Assembly (NCBI GenBank): GCA_002633025.1
Contig: NMRB01001058.1
Location: forward strand, 1-64,000
Source: Notospermus geniculatus
Taxonomy: Eukaryota > Nemertea > Pilidiophora > Heteronemertea > Lineidae
Length of the DNA: 64,000 bases
Reading direction: 5' to 3'
The translations under genes were made by a program, and so were the position numbers. The notes beneath the pieces were generated by a model. It was given only the letters and a program-made list of their open reading frames with translations, made no database searches and was not told the origin of the DNA. Positions 11,746 through 24,500 of the stretch are shown here, piece after piece; position 1 is the stretch's first letter, and every line of letters starts with the position of its first letter.

Positions 11746-12254
11746 TAATAGGTTCACCTCGAATTGGGCAATCATTTGAGAATTCTCCATTTATAACTAA
11801 CTGAATTAACAAGGAGCTGAAACTTAGTGCACTGCTGCAGGAAGGTTCTACCTCATTACTTGATCAAAATTGCTTCCTCCTAAGATAATTAGTTTGTGAT
11901 TGCAGTAATTGCTAATTAGTCCGTGTCTAGTGACTTGTGACCTCGATACCCCGGTTGGTTTGGGTCAGTCCAATCAGGATTTCCGCTTTGTTTATGTCAG
12001 GTACTCTATTGTGGCTATGATTGGATTGAAGTGGTCAGACGTTTGTAATTTCTTGCCCGCGTTTCCTGTGCTATCGAGAAATCACTGACCACCAATTGCT
12101 CACCCATTTATTGATATTTTTGCACAAGTTGTTTTTCGTATTTTGTCGTCTTTGACTCTTGAAGTAGGCCTTTTCTTCAAGCCCATGAATGTCACTTTTG
12201 TTTGCCAAGAATAGAACATGGTCACATATGCATCTAGAACTGAGGCATGGGGTC

Positions 12255-12635
12255 CACAGACGGTTATAACCACAATAAAGATGTTACAAAATAAAGACGT
12301 TGTTGTTGTAGCCATATTCTCCAGTCGTTGTGATGATCTCAAGTTGTAGCAAAGAAAGACGCAAGATGGCGGTGCAAAATAAAGACGTTGTTGTAGTCAT
12401 ATTCTCTAGTCGTTGTGGTGATCTCTAGTTGTAGCTAAGAAAGACGTAAGATAGCGCTGCAGTCGTCCACACGAATGAACGAAAACACCCGAAATGTTAC
12501 GAATGATACAGTGCAACCTACGTCACGTCTTTCTTAGTTATGACTAGAGATCATCACAACGACTAGAGAATATGACTACAACAACGCCTTTATTTTGTAA
12601 CATCTTTATTTGCGGTTATAACCGCCCATAGGAGT
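12255..12635. mobile_element. Inverted-repeat element with duplicated left arm
   Basis: GGTTATAACC, TAAAGATGTTACAAAATAAA, CATATTCTCTAGTCGTTGTG and AGAAAGACGTAAGA in the left arm (present twice in tandem) reappear inverted at 12525-12635. Non-coding. Confidence 0.75.
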
Positions 12636-13339
12636 CAGTCTTGCAGGAATGCAGTTGACAACCCAACGAATTGGCAATAACAGTTCAGTATATGACTTCA
12701 TTTTCCTGCATTTGATCTCAGTGTTTACTTTTGGGATATCAATGGCAATGCACATGGAAACAGCTGATAAAGCAATATGTTGTTGACAAACTTTTTCCAC
12801 AGGATACCTGGAAAACCAACGGATTTTAGTTTCACTCGAAAACTCCACTAACCAGACCAGACGTCTAAAAAATGAATGTATGCATACAAGTCCCCAGGGG
12901 GTCTATTCGAAATAATTTGTTTTGAGCATTATGGTCATATGATATTGTATCAATATTGAATACATTCACAACACTGAATATTTCTCACTCGAGAGGCCGG
13001 TGTAATTGCAAAAGTGATGACTGATGACCTGTGGGGTATTGGCGATCATCAGGCAAGTGAATACTGCATGCAGGAGATCAGCCAACAGTGTGACCAATGG
13101 GGACCCTAGCTCACTGCCTCAGGTGGTGTCACTAGTGGTTAAAACTTGAAATTGAAATGAAACTGACATCCCAGTCCTGATCAATTTCCCACACAGAAGT
13201 CGTCCATTGTATTAGGACCGGGTTTCGGTGAGCTGCCCTCTATCAAGCTAGGATCCCCATTTGCAAGCTAGGACCAAACCAGTGATACCATTCAGAGTTG
13301 CCCGTGCATGCTTTCCAGAGGTCCTTTAGCCATTGTCAA

Positions 13340-13552
13340 AGCTTGTGCAGTGGATGATTTTGACATCAGTTTTGAGCGATGGTCCATCATGCTGACGTCG
13401 ACGACAAAGTGTGCCATGTGTAGATCACATCATGGTTGAAGTCACGCACACTCAATGCCAATGACAAAATGCACCGCGTGGGTCTGCAACGTTATTTGAC
13501 CTCAATTTGACCATCAAGATGGCGGATTTTTCTGTGATGACGTCATCTGCAC
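13340..13552. mobile_element. Inverted-repeat element E, diverged copy
   Basis: GCTTGTGCAGTGG ... GATGACGTCATCTGCACC resembles 40643-40860 (AGAGCTTGTGCAGATGACGT at its end). Old copy. Confidence 0.55.
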
Positions 13553-13889
13553 CCTTGACCCTTAGTTAGTTTTCACAAGGGTCCAGTTACGACGGCGTTT
13601 TGCAATGATTCACCTGTCTGTTTGGAAGGAATCCTTCCTAAACGTAATTGTTATAGGTCAACAGGCCGTTGCAAATACTCGCAAATGCCACACCCATATG
13701 ACGACTGCACTTCCAGCCAATCATCCAATTCATGGCTGCTCATGCTATCTCAACGTATCTCCAATATGTTCCATGCTGATCTGATATTGAGATCCGTTTC
13801 CGCGGCCACCACTTTGCTCATTCTCTCCCATGTTTGATCAAGATTGATCACCATCGCTGCTCATGTACCACCCATCATGGATAAGTTAG

Positions 13890-14395
13890 GCCAAGTCAGT
13901 TCCATTTTATGTCTGTTGGTATTGTGCTCAGGTGTCACGTATTAGTCATGTATGAAGTTAGGTTACGTCAGTCTTGGTATTGTGCTTATGTGACCTGTAC
14001 TAGTCTTGTATGAAGTTAGGTTATGTCAATCTTGGTATTGTGTTTACATGACCTGTATTTTAGTCATGTATGAAGTTTGGTTAGGTCAGTCTTGATATTG
14101 TACTTAGGTGACCTGTATTAGTCAGGTATGAAGTTAGGTAAGGTCAATCTTGGTATTGTGCTTATGTGACAACAGACCTACCCATGAGTCATGTGTGAAG
14201 TTAGGTTAGGTCAGTCTTGGTATTGTGCTTACTTGACAATAGACCTACCCTTATTAGTCAGGTATGAAGTTAGGTTAGGTCAGTCGTGGTATTGTGCTTA
14301 CTTGACAATAGACCTACCCTTATTAGTCAGGTACATGTATGAAGTTTAGGTAGGTCAGTCATGGTATTGTGCTTAGGTGACAATACCCTAATGTA
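13890..14395. repeat. Degenerate tandem repeat, unit about 60-75 bp
   Basis: About seven to eight copies of GTATGAAGTTAGGTTAGGTC, CAGTCTTGGTATTGTGCTTA and GGTGACCTGTATTAGTCA with small indels. A longer flank (CAGTTCCATTTTATGTCTGT) is present at both ends (about 13898 and 14408). Confidence 0.85.
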
Positions 14396-15770
14396 TACGT
14401 CGTCGGTCAGTTCCATTTTATGTCTGTTGGTACTGTGCCTAGGTGACTGATGATTCCAAAAAGCAATCTTGTGAACATTTTAGCAACCAGCCAATTACCC
14501 TGTATCAAAATTTTTTTTGGATCAGTTGGTCACTTGTCACTGTGTCAACTACTTTGCATTACCTTGATCGCTTTTGGTAACAATTTCACTGAAATTGGAT
14601 ATCACATTAAGTTTGTCAGCAGGTCACTGGATCCAAAATCATTCTGTCAGTTACTCATGAATCAGGCTTGATTGGTTCAATTTTGGAACTGACTTAACAC
14701 TTTAACTACCGGTACCAAAGAGGGAGATCTCCGTCTTTTCAAAACCGATGTTTGTCTGCCAAAGAAGGAACTGTCTGTTGATACTGATCTTGTGACCCTT
14801 TCTCGTGATCTTTGACCATTTCACCTTGTCGCCATTTGCTGTGTTGTCAAATTTCTTTGCAGCTGTATTAAGGCGCCACTGTATGCATTATAGGTTTCTA
14901 CCTCGTGGCGCCCAAAAAACTTCGACCTTTAGGCAGCCTCGTTTTATGTATGCTCGACAAGCTGTTCAAAAGTACCTGTTTGAATGATCTAAGTTATCAA
15001 AAAGGCACTGTTGCTGCACATAATTAGCAATTACTTCTCAAGTGATGAAAAGGATGGCGGCCATTTTTGTCAGCTGCGTTTTCCATATAGTGTTAGTTTC
15101 GCCTCGGTGTTACTACTGGCTATGTATGGGTTGGACAGGACACCAGTCTCATCACGTTGGTTCCAGTTTCCGCCGCTAGGGGAGGGACACCGAGGCATAC
15201 CTCATGCATATAATGGCAGTTTAAACCCCTTCCCAGGGAGTATACGATGTCCATCCTCTTCTTGCGGCAGTCATCAATAAATAGCCAAGTATTGATTGCA
15301 GTGATTGTATTTGAAGGACATTTGTAGCTATCAGGGAATTTACCCAAGTTGCGGCTTGAGTAATTGGATGGCCCGTGCTTGTTACTTTACTGCATAATTC
15401 ACTTACCTGCCAAGCAAGAAATCGACTGAGTATTTATGAGGATAAAATCTATGAACAAATGAGATGTATTTGTAGGTTTCCCATCAATCTTTATTCCTCT
15501 CATTGGATTCCGTGTGTATGTTTGGCTTCTGGATATAGTCAGTATAACAACTTTATGGCTGCCAAAATTACCTAGCGTGATGTGGGTAATTTGATTTTGA
15601 TATCAGGAACTTCAAGCTTGGATAGACATGAATATTGGCAAAGATTTTGTTGCGTGATATTGGTTATGGTCTTACTTGTAGAATAGAACCAAGAAAATTT
15701 TTTTGAACTGTCTGCAAACCTCTTGTTTTGTAGATTTCCTTGCTATTGCTACACTTTGGAGTTTGTCTTA

Positions 15771-16488
15771 AGCCCCTTTCACACTGGACCTGCTTGGAGT
15801 TGTGTTTTGCGATGTACTGAGTATGCCGAGTTTACACTGCCGGGCCCTACACTGTGCCTACGCTGGCCTACGTGGCAATACGCCGAGGGACACAAAGGGG
15901 TACCGCGTACTTTCGGTATAGAGCACTGGACGCAGAAAGTACGCAGTTTTTACGCAAGTCTATGCAACACTACGCTGCTGTACACCATGCGTATGCAACA
16001 GTATGCTGCCCTATGACAGTCCGACGAAAAATCCTTCGAGGCTGGCGTAGTGTTACGTATGGAAGGGCGTAGTGTAGTGTTGCGTAGTGTTACACATGGA
16101 AGGGCGTAGTGTAGTGTTGCGTAGACTTGCGTAAAAACTGGGTATACTTTCTGTGTTTAGTGCTCTATGCTGAAAGTACGCGAAAAAATTAAACATGTTT
16201 AATTTTTTGCGTCCATCTCGCGTCATCCCTTTGCGTCTCTCAGTGTATTGCCACATAGGCCAGCGTAGGACAGCGTAGCTCGGCGTAGTCGGTACGCTGC
16301 ACTAAGCAACTCTACGTAGGCCCGGTGTGAAAGGAGTGGTAGGCCAGCGTAAATTCGGCGTAGTCGGTACGTCACACTACGCAACTCTACGTAGGCCCGG
16401 TGTGAAAGGAGTGGTAGGCCAGCATAAGCTCGGGGTAGTCGGTACGCCGCACTACGCAACTCTACGTAGGCCCGGTATGAAAGGGGCT
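15771..16488. mobile_element. Harbinger-like MITE with TTA target duplication and internal repeats
   Basis: Ends AGCCCCTTTCACACTGG and CCGGTATGAAAGGGGCT, flanked by TTA at 15768-15770 and 16489-16491. The right half has three roughly 75-bp units (GTAGGCCAGCGTA ... CTACGTAGGCCCGGTGTGAA). Confidence 0.85.
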
Positions 16489-16998
16489 TTAGTATAATAA
16501 TGTTGACTTGTTTATGGATATCATTCCATGATTTCAATCATTTTCGATCAACAATCTGTCGCTATCTATGTCATTGTTTTCAGTTTTTTTCAAACCCACT
16601 AAACTATTTTGCAAAATGGATATGAATATCATGGTGAATGTTATAAAAAAGCAGTCGTATTATATCCGTGGGAAAAAAACAATAGACATTGTGATTGACA
16701 GTAATACCTCTGCAGCAGTAAATTGCCTGTCAGTATTCCAGCACAGTCATTTCACAATTTCCCTAAACAACCCATAATGGCGGTTATGGAATGAATAATA
16801 AGTGTGCAAAATGACGGTTATGATAGGTATATCACTTTCTTGTCTTATTGGCTTGATGTATGTAATGAGCGCAATTTGGACATTCTGACGAGTTTCTGGC
16901 ATTTGCTGCTGATGGGGTATTAGGACTGCAAGTTGTGCGGCGACCGATGTACTTTAGTTCAGATTGCTTCTGCCAAATTTAGATTAGAAATACATGTA

Positions 16999-17047
16999 CA
17001 GTACAGGTCACAATTGACATCCCTTAGGTTACGCGTAAGTCACTCGT
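16999..17047. mobile_element. Truncated CAGTACAGG element ending at an N
   Basis: Preceded by TA; CAGTACAGGTCACAATTGAC as at 4361. Stops at N 17048. Right of the N, AATAGGCACGAGCTTCAACT resembles the reverse complement of about 4100-4150. Confidence 0.75.
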
Positions 17048-17262
17048 NGTAATAGGCACGAGCTTCAACTTTTTTTGTGGTGAAGAGGTACATGAACCAG
17101 CCAACATGATGCTTTGAATTCCATTTCTGACGATAACTGAGCTATTTTCAGCACAATTAGTGTTCCATGTACAAATGTACGTCAGCCTATTCAAATGTAC
17201 ACCGATGACCCTGAACACACATCGTTCGTGGGGTTCTCATTAATTCAGACCTTTTGTATCAT

Positions 17263-17406
17263 AAGGCTGCGTTTAGCTGACACGCGGAATGCGGTATAGG
17301 GACGCGGAAACCCTGGCGGAAAAATATGTTGTATGGGAAAATGCATTGCATTTTCCGCTTCCGCGTTCCGCAATCCGCATTCCGCGTGTCAGCTAAATGC
17401 AGCTTA
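17263..17406. mobile_element. Short palindromic MITE
   Basis: AAGGCTGCGTTTAGCTGACA and TGTCAGCTAAATGCAGCTT ends; GCGGAATGCGG mirrored as CCGCATTCCGC. Confidence 0.8.
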
Positions 17407-17644
17407 AGATCAACTAGTCGGAATTCAACACAATTTGCAGTGAATGTGCAGAAGGGTCTTGCCTATCACATGGAAATGTCAGAATGCAAATCTGTTGGGT
17501 TTCAAAGGAATATTGTCCACATTTATAAAATGCTAAATTTGTCAGTTGAACCTTTATGGTTGATTCCCTTATGATACAATGCAGTGATGATGCGTTTGAG
17601 GCTGGATTGCAGTACGTCTGATGAATTCGTTTATATATTGCCCC

Positions 17645-18035
17645 ACTTTCACATTTGCGCTACGAATGTCCCAAATCGCCCCGAATCTGAAATCGTCGAA
17701 ATTCGCGGCTAATCAGGTTGAAAAATATGCCGAATGTCAAGAATGGGTTAGGAAACAAATACGAATTCAAAGAATCATAATACGACTCACGAATATTCGT
17801 GCCCGATTCGTACTTGATTCGTAACTTCATTCGGGATATTCATGCCTGTTTTGGGATGTTTTTGCGTGGGTCCACGAATTTGAGGGAGACACGAATGGCC
17901 AAGAATAGCCCAGAATGCAAAAGAATGGATTATGAAGCTGTTATGGATGATAAGAAAGGGTTACACGAAGTGTTTACGATACATCTATGAATTTGAAATT
18001 CGTGAACCCTCCCACGAAAGTTTTTGACAAAAAAA
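17645..18035 (+). mobile_element. ACGAAT-rich element F, copy 1 (right end missing)
   Basis: Begins ACTTTCACATTTGCGCTACG and is dense in GAATNTCC and ACGAAT words. Matches 35300-35748 in reverse. The expected inverted right end is not present. Confidence 0.7.
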
Positions 18036-18262
18036 CGTTTGTCAGGGCAAGATGGGAAATTTTTCCTGTTACCATAGTCAATTTTTTGTACGAAAGACAT
18101 GCAAAATAGTACAGGCAATTCTGCTGTGTTGAAAATAACCATTGTTTCCTGATTCCAGAGATTCTAATCCTCATCCAACTTTCATTTCCTGTGAGGTGAC
18201 ATTTCCATTAATTGAATATTGCCAAGATACTGACTGATGTATGTTTTCTTTTATCTTTTTAG

Positions 18263-18535
18263 CTCCTCCACGGATATCTCAGAAAATCCAGCCCTCCATT
18301 ATCGGTATTATTGGTGAAACAATAAAGATTCCATGCCCCGTGGAAGCCGATCCTAAACCGTATATTGAGTGGTCAAAGGACAAACTAGAAATTCACGATG
18401 GCTGGGAGCGATTTGAGAAGCTCAAGTCGGCGTTGAAAATCAACGTGGTGGAGTTGGGGGATGCAGGAAACTATATCTGTACAGCTGCGAACGGGTTTGG
18501 CAGCAAGACCATCAATTTTACGTTAATAGTATTAG
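18263..18535 (+). CDS. FGFRL1: FGFRL1 exon: Ig domain 1
   Basis: Acceptor TATCTTTTTAG before 18263, donor G/GTAAGTTT after 18535. Reads in phase 1 as (A)[10 protein letters not shown]... with the Ig cysteines in IPCPVEADP and [10 protein letters not shown], the core tryptophan in IEWSKDK, and the DAGNY turn. One I-set Ig domain in 273 nt. The PVE.DP and NGFGS words are typical of FGFR and FGFRL1 first Ig domains. Confidence 0.93.
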
Positions 18536-21500
18536 GTAAGTTTGGTTTTTCATCGCCATGCTATTGCAGGATGTCTGTCTGTCCAGCCCATAAATTTTTT
18601 GTTTACAGATAAATAACTGAAGAACTCCTGAAGGAATTATTCTGTGTCTAGGGTATGTGGGCAGAGGAACATCAGTTGAAATTCAGACAAATTGGTCAAC
18701 CAAGATGGCTGCCTTGGCAACCATTTTGACAGAAGCATTGCCAGGGTTTCCGCCAGAGGGTAAAATGGGTAAAATTCCGTACCCTAAAATTTTTCCAGGG
18801 TACGGATCCGTACCCTCAAAAATTTGATAAATTCACATATTTATCAGCAGTATTCATTGTTTTTCACCATTTAACATCATATTTCGCGATGGAAAGTGAT
18901 TTTATGCTTCAAAATACGCCTAAAATGGCACTAAACATTGTTTAAAACCAAAATAAACAAATAAAAATAAAAATAAAAAATTTTCAAAAAAAATTTTTTT
19001 TCAAAAAAAAAAAATTTTTTGGTCCGTACCCTCTTTTTTTTTTCTGGCGGAAACCCTGATTGCTGCAGGAATTGTTAGTATGGAGGCCTTGCTTGAGTAT
19101 TACCAGGCCTTGTCTTCTGAGTCGAGCAAAAAAGTGCTCGCCTGAGAACAATAGAGTTTTCTATTGTTCTCAGGGAGCAGTTTTTTGCTCACCTCAGAAG
19201 ACAAGGCCCATCAAAAACCAGGACCAAGATGGTTGCTACGGCAGCCATTTTGAATTTGTTTCCAAATGAACTGATATGTGTTTGAGAGGTATCTCGCACT
19301 TGGGGGCTATTTTATAGGTCTTTCCCTAGTCGTTTCATTGTTTAGGCCTACTCTTTGCTGGTTGGGTGTTAGGCTTTGATTTTACTTAGACTCAATCTCA
19401 TCTAATGGGCATCACAGCATGAATATGGAAGTTTATCATCATGGAGGTTTTTACTATGGACTAAATCTCATCTAAGGCCAGACTTTTTTTATAAGTTGGT
19501 TCGCGGATTTTTTTCACCACCCCTTTGCAGCGGAGGGCGGAAAAAAAATAAAAATAAAACTTTTTTTCCTAGTTCTCGAAGTTTTGTCTGTATTACGTTC
19601 ATGGCGGAGGATGAAAAAAACATAAAAATTTATTTGAAAATAAAAATTGAAATTCCTTACATTAAGAATATATCAAGGTGTAGAACTATTTATTCTCATC
19701 TCAACTTTTCAATGGATTACAAAATCCTATTCAACAGGAACTGATCCCAAGTTTCAACTCAAATCCAAATGAACATGACTTGCAATGTGTAAACACCCCA
19801 TGCACATGGTGTGCCAAATATAGTTGCCAATGATGTCATGGGAATCCCATTGTGGTATCCCCTCACCCATTGGATGATGCAGCACTAAATAGGTCATGTC
19901 ACTGCATCTTGGCGAGTAGCCAACACACGTGGAGTTCCAGGAATTGAGTCACCATGGTCACTGGTCTCTTTTGGCTTCCCGCCAAAACATCGTCAGGCGG
20001 CTCAAGTGGATGGATAGCTCCGTCGGAACTGTAACTATAGGCCTAGTTTGCTAAGGAGATTCGATAATGATGAGATGGCAAGACAAAGTTATGCATTTTG
20101 TGACTGAAGTTTATTTACTAAAGGTAAAATTTTCATTACAACAGAGCACAGGGACTACTGGCGCTGAAATCACCAACGATCCACCGCCAGGATCTTTACA
20201 GGATCGGCGGGCGGGATAAAAATAAAAATAAAATTTTAATTTTTTTTTCATTTTGGCATATTTCGGGGCGGCGGCCCTGAGAACTGTGAAAAAAAGTGAT
20301 TTTATTTTTTTCTTGTTCCCAGCCTTTTCCCAGGCGGCGGATCCGCGAACCAACTTATAAAAAAAGTCTGGCCTAATGGGCATCACAGCATGAATATGGA
20401 AGTTTATCATCATGGAGGTTTATCATGGAAGACCTTGCTATTGCTAGACCTAATTCGATTCCTTGCAGACGTCAGCTGAAGTGGTACTTGAATCTAGACA
20501 AGGGAGGGTTCAAGTTCAGAGTGTTATACATATAAATCATCATAACTAATCATGACATTTCTCCCCAATGTTTATTAATGTCACCAACTCATTGACAGCT
20601 ACAAGCACCCTGAGTGTAAAGACTGTCCCCGGGCCACTTTTCAAGTGCTAACAATAATATCGGGAATGCCTTTGTTTTTATATCATTTTGATTGATATAG
20701 TGGAACAAGTGACCATATTTTGATGCAGATACTGTTATGTTTCATCAGCAAAGTTGTGTAAGCTCACAAGACCTTTGACATGTTTGACCAGGAGCAGTCA
20801 GCCGCGCATATTGCCAAAAGGTGGCAGCAAAGTTGTAGCAGACCAATATACAGGAAAATCTACGTGATTGGGGCTCGATCAATAATGACTGGGTCCGCTA
20901 TATGCATTGAATTGGGCCGTAGTGACACCTATTGGTCAACTCGCTGACAGCTCCTATTGCTAACTTGTCAACTTCACAACAGACCATTCTCAAATTGACA
21001 TAAACGACAAAGATCTGCGCACTTCCGCCGAAATCTCAACCACAACCTCGGTCTGAAACTGACTGATGTGACGCAGACAACCCCACGACAGTGACTTCAA
21101 GGACGTTGCGTCAGAGTCGACCATTGCTGAATCATGGACTGCGTCGCGTCACCCGGTTTCAGATCGAGGTTGTGGTTGTGATTTTGGTGAAGTGTGCAGG
21201 GGCCATATTTATGAAGCCTTCGCAACTTTGCATTCACGCAAATCTATTGTAAGGCAGTCAGTGAACAATAGGGCATGTGCAGCCAAACAATAGATTTGTG
21301 TGAACGCAAAGTTGCGAAGGCTTCATAAATGTGGCCCCAGATGCTAATTCGAGAATCGTGTATTGGCTACTGGTGCCATGTTTTGCATTGCTCTTGTTAT
21401 CTTGCTGGCCTTTTGATATGAACAAAGGCCTGAAATATTTTGATTATTTCTGATTTATGTTATATGACACCTAGTTCCAATCAATTTGACCCTGTACAGC

Positions 21501-24500
21501 ATAATGACAGGCCTTAGGCGAGGTTGGCCTGGTTTTTTGCCCATAAATAATAATGTAACTTATTTCTGTTAACACAACACACTACAGTGATTTATATCGA
21601 GGCATTTGAGAGGAAGGTTGACCGATCATGATGAGGCCATTGCAATAAATTATTGACCGTGTGATTTGCAATATCAGTTGTGTGTCAAGGTACTAGGCCT
21701 TTTTTACACCATGCGGGTTCCAGGAAACCTACCTCCACCCTTCTCGGGCGGGTTCAGTTCAGGATGGATTGATCGCTTTTACACGGTGCGGGTTCGGTAA
21801 CCCGCCACGATCTACATGTAGTTCGAGGTCGGTTCGTTCGAATGCTTGCCACTAGATGGCATGTATCAACATTTCAAGTTATCGTAAGTAAAAAATACCC
21901 TGGAAATAATCGTTGAAAATCGATAAACTCATGCTTCTAACAGCATGAGCACTGCTTGAGAAATCTCGCGCGTGATTTCCTCACAGGTAGGTAACTTTAA
22001 CAGCAAGTACGCGAGTGATGTCATTTAGGTACCGTAGCGTGCTCAATCCCGCACGAGGCCGGTGGAGGTCAGTTCACTTTTACACGAGAGAATAACTGGC
22101 CTGCACCTACCTCCACCTTCCCGGGTGAACTGAACTGGCCTGAGGAAGGTGGAGGTCAGTTGTTTCGCTTTTACGGGGGAAAATAACCGAACCCTCCTCG
22201 ATCTAGTCTTGATCCGGAACGCACCTGCACCGTGTAAAAAGGCCTACTGTCTCAGAATTTGATTTTGAGCTCTTCGAAGACAGCAAGTGTAAATCCCTTG
22301 TGATCCAAAATTTTGAAGTAAATAAATGAAAAGCACTTGACGTAGGGTTGGATAATATGTCCTAAAACTTCAAGATTTGTGATCAAATTGATCTTGAAAG
22401 TGAGTGGAAATGCAATTTATTCCTTTCTAGCTTTTAAATAAAAATCTCGTGATTAAATTTTCTTGCAAATTTCATGTTCAAAACATCATAGTCGTGATTA
22501 GGATTTTTTTCAAAAAATCAGTAAGTGTCTGGCAGTGTCATGAATCCGGGCCGGGGTTCAGTTTCAGCCAACCTTGTTCCCTCGTCAGCTGTACACATTA
22601 TTGATCCTTTTCAACACAAACATATTGGTGTCCTGGGGTGAGGTTGCCTGCCATACCGTGATGCAATCATTCTAAGTGCTTTTTGCTTTGAGAGGAATTG
22701 AAATAAATTCATTATTGGAATGTCGGTAATGAGTGAAAAATGTCAATTGTCCAATTCACGTAATTAAAGCGAATACCCCTTGCTATTCGTGGGGTGGATT
22801 TGATTGTATTGTGTGCTTTCAGTGCGATGAATTTCACGTTCATTGTATTGAGCAGTGTCGAAGGCATTTATTCACAAATGTGATAAATTTCGTCTGGGAT
22901 TTTTTTTCTCGTTTTCAATGAAGTGTGAAAAAATCCATTAATGGCATTTTAAGAAGGGCTTGAAAATACACTGCACAAAGTTTTTTGGTACTCCTTCTTA
23001 TAGTATAATATACACAACGTTTCTACCAGTGTTCCCTGGTCGTCTTGTCCACCTGAAGACGACCAGAGAACACTGGTAGAAACGTTGTGTATATTATACT
23101 ATAAGAAGGAGTACCAAAAAACTTTTTGTAGTGTATAATGAAGTGTGAAGTTATGTAGGTTGGTGCGCTGCCGATGGATCCAACATAGAGCACAAAAAAC
23201 AACACACAAAATGATAAGATAAGTAAAGTTGTCTTCGAATTTTGCAAATTTTCGACCCCAAAGTGCCTGAGGAAGACCCCGGTTAGGGTCGAAAATCTGC
23301 AAAATTCGGAGACAACTTTACTTATCTTACACCCGATTCTGTTGTCCCGATTCTGTGGGCGATGGCCAGATGGAAAGAGGGCTCAAATATGATGAATTTG
23401 TCATTAGGGTATCATGTTTCTACTAATTGCAGGGCTTAATCAATTAAGGGTCAGAAAGATTAGTTCATGACGTTAATTCTTGAGTCTCATTAAGAAGGTG
23501 GTCCTGTAGAATGGGGTCAGAACAGTGAAAGGGAATAATCACCATTATTTCTCAATTTATACCTGAAAGTGATGTTCGGGGACAAACTGATGCCCAAGAG
23601 ACTGGCAGACTTTAAGGCCAATTTACAAGATGCGATTTGGTCACACGTCCAAGACGAACACGATTTTGTCGTATAATTCTGTCGGATCAGAAATTCTGTA
23701 TACACGGTCCGATTTATTCATCCGTCAATACGGACAGACTCATTCTTCGTCAAGCGCGCCAAGTCCATGACCTCCAATGCAGCCACCTGGGCTCCGTTGC
23801 ACGAAACTCACGACAGCGCTATCTTGGTGTTAGCGCTATCTTCATGTTAGATGACGTAAAAATCCATTGTTCTTTTACGTCATTTAACATCAAGTTAGCG
23901 CTAACACCAAGATAGCACTGTCGTGAGTTTCGTGCAACCGGGCCCTGATTGGCCAAGTTCATGTGTCCTTGTCCAACATCGGAAGAAAATAGAACATCCG
24001 TCTTATGCATCCGACATCGCAAAGACCATAAAATTTTGTCGTATGTACAGATTACATGAACCAATTTGTACGTACAGTCATGTCGGATCGGACAATTGGA
24101 TGGAAAAATCGTATCGTATAAATTGGCCTTTAGTTTAGATGGGGGGGGGGGGAGCTTATCAGTGCCTTTGTCTATGCCAAGGGCAAGGAAAGTGAAAAGG
24201 CTGGCCTTTACAGCCCTCTTATCATCAGATTTACAATGCGTTACAGGGTCACAATCCACTTTACGGTATTTATTAATAAAACATGAATATTGAACCCATG
24301 TGACTAATCTCGACGAAATGCAATCAGCTGGTTTGAATGCTACACGTTATTAGTATTCATTTATGCAAATCTCTTATGTGTGTGTGGTGAGGGACATGTC
24401 TCTTAACCCCTTATAGCGTCAGCTTGGAAGAGATTTGCGGTGAAGACATAATGACCTTGGTGAACAATCAGAAGGATCTCGCTCATGTTATTCAATACGC

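Noticed and set aside
24355-24375. Octamer ATGCAAAT as a POU-factor enhancer
   Set aside because: A single 8-mer is expected by chance and has no clustered partner sites.
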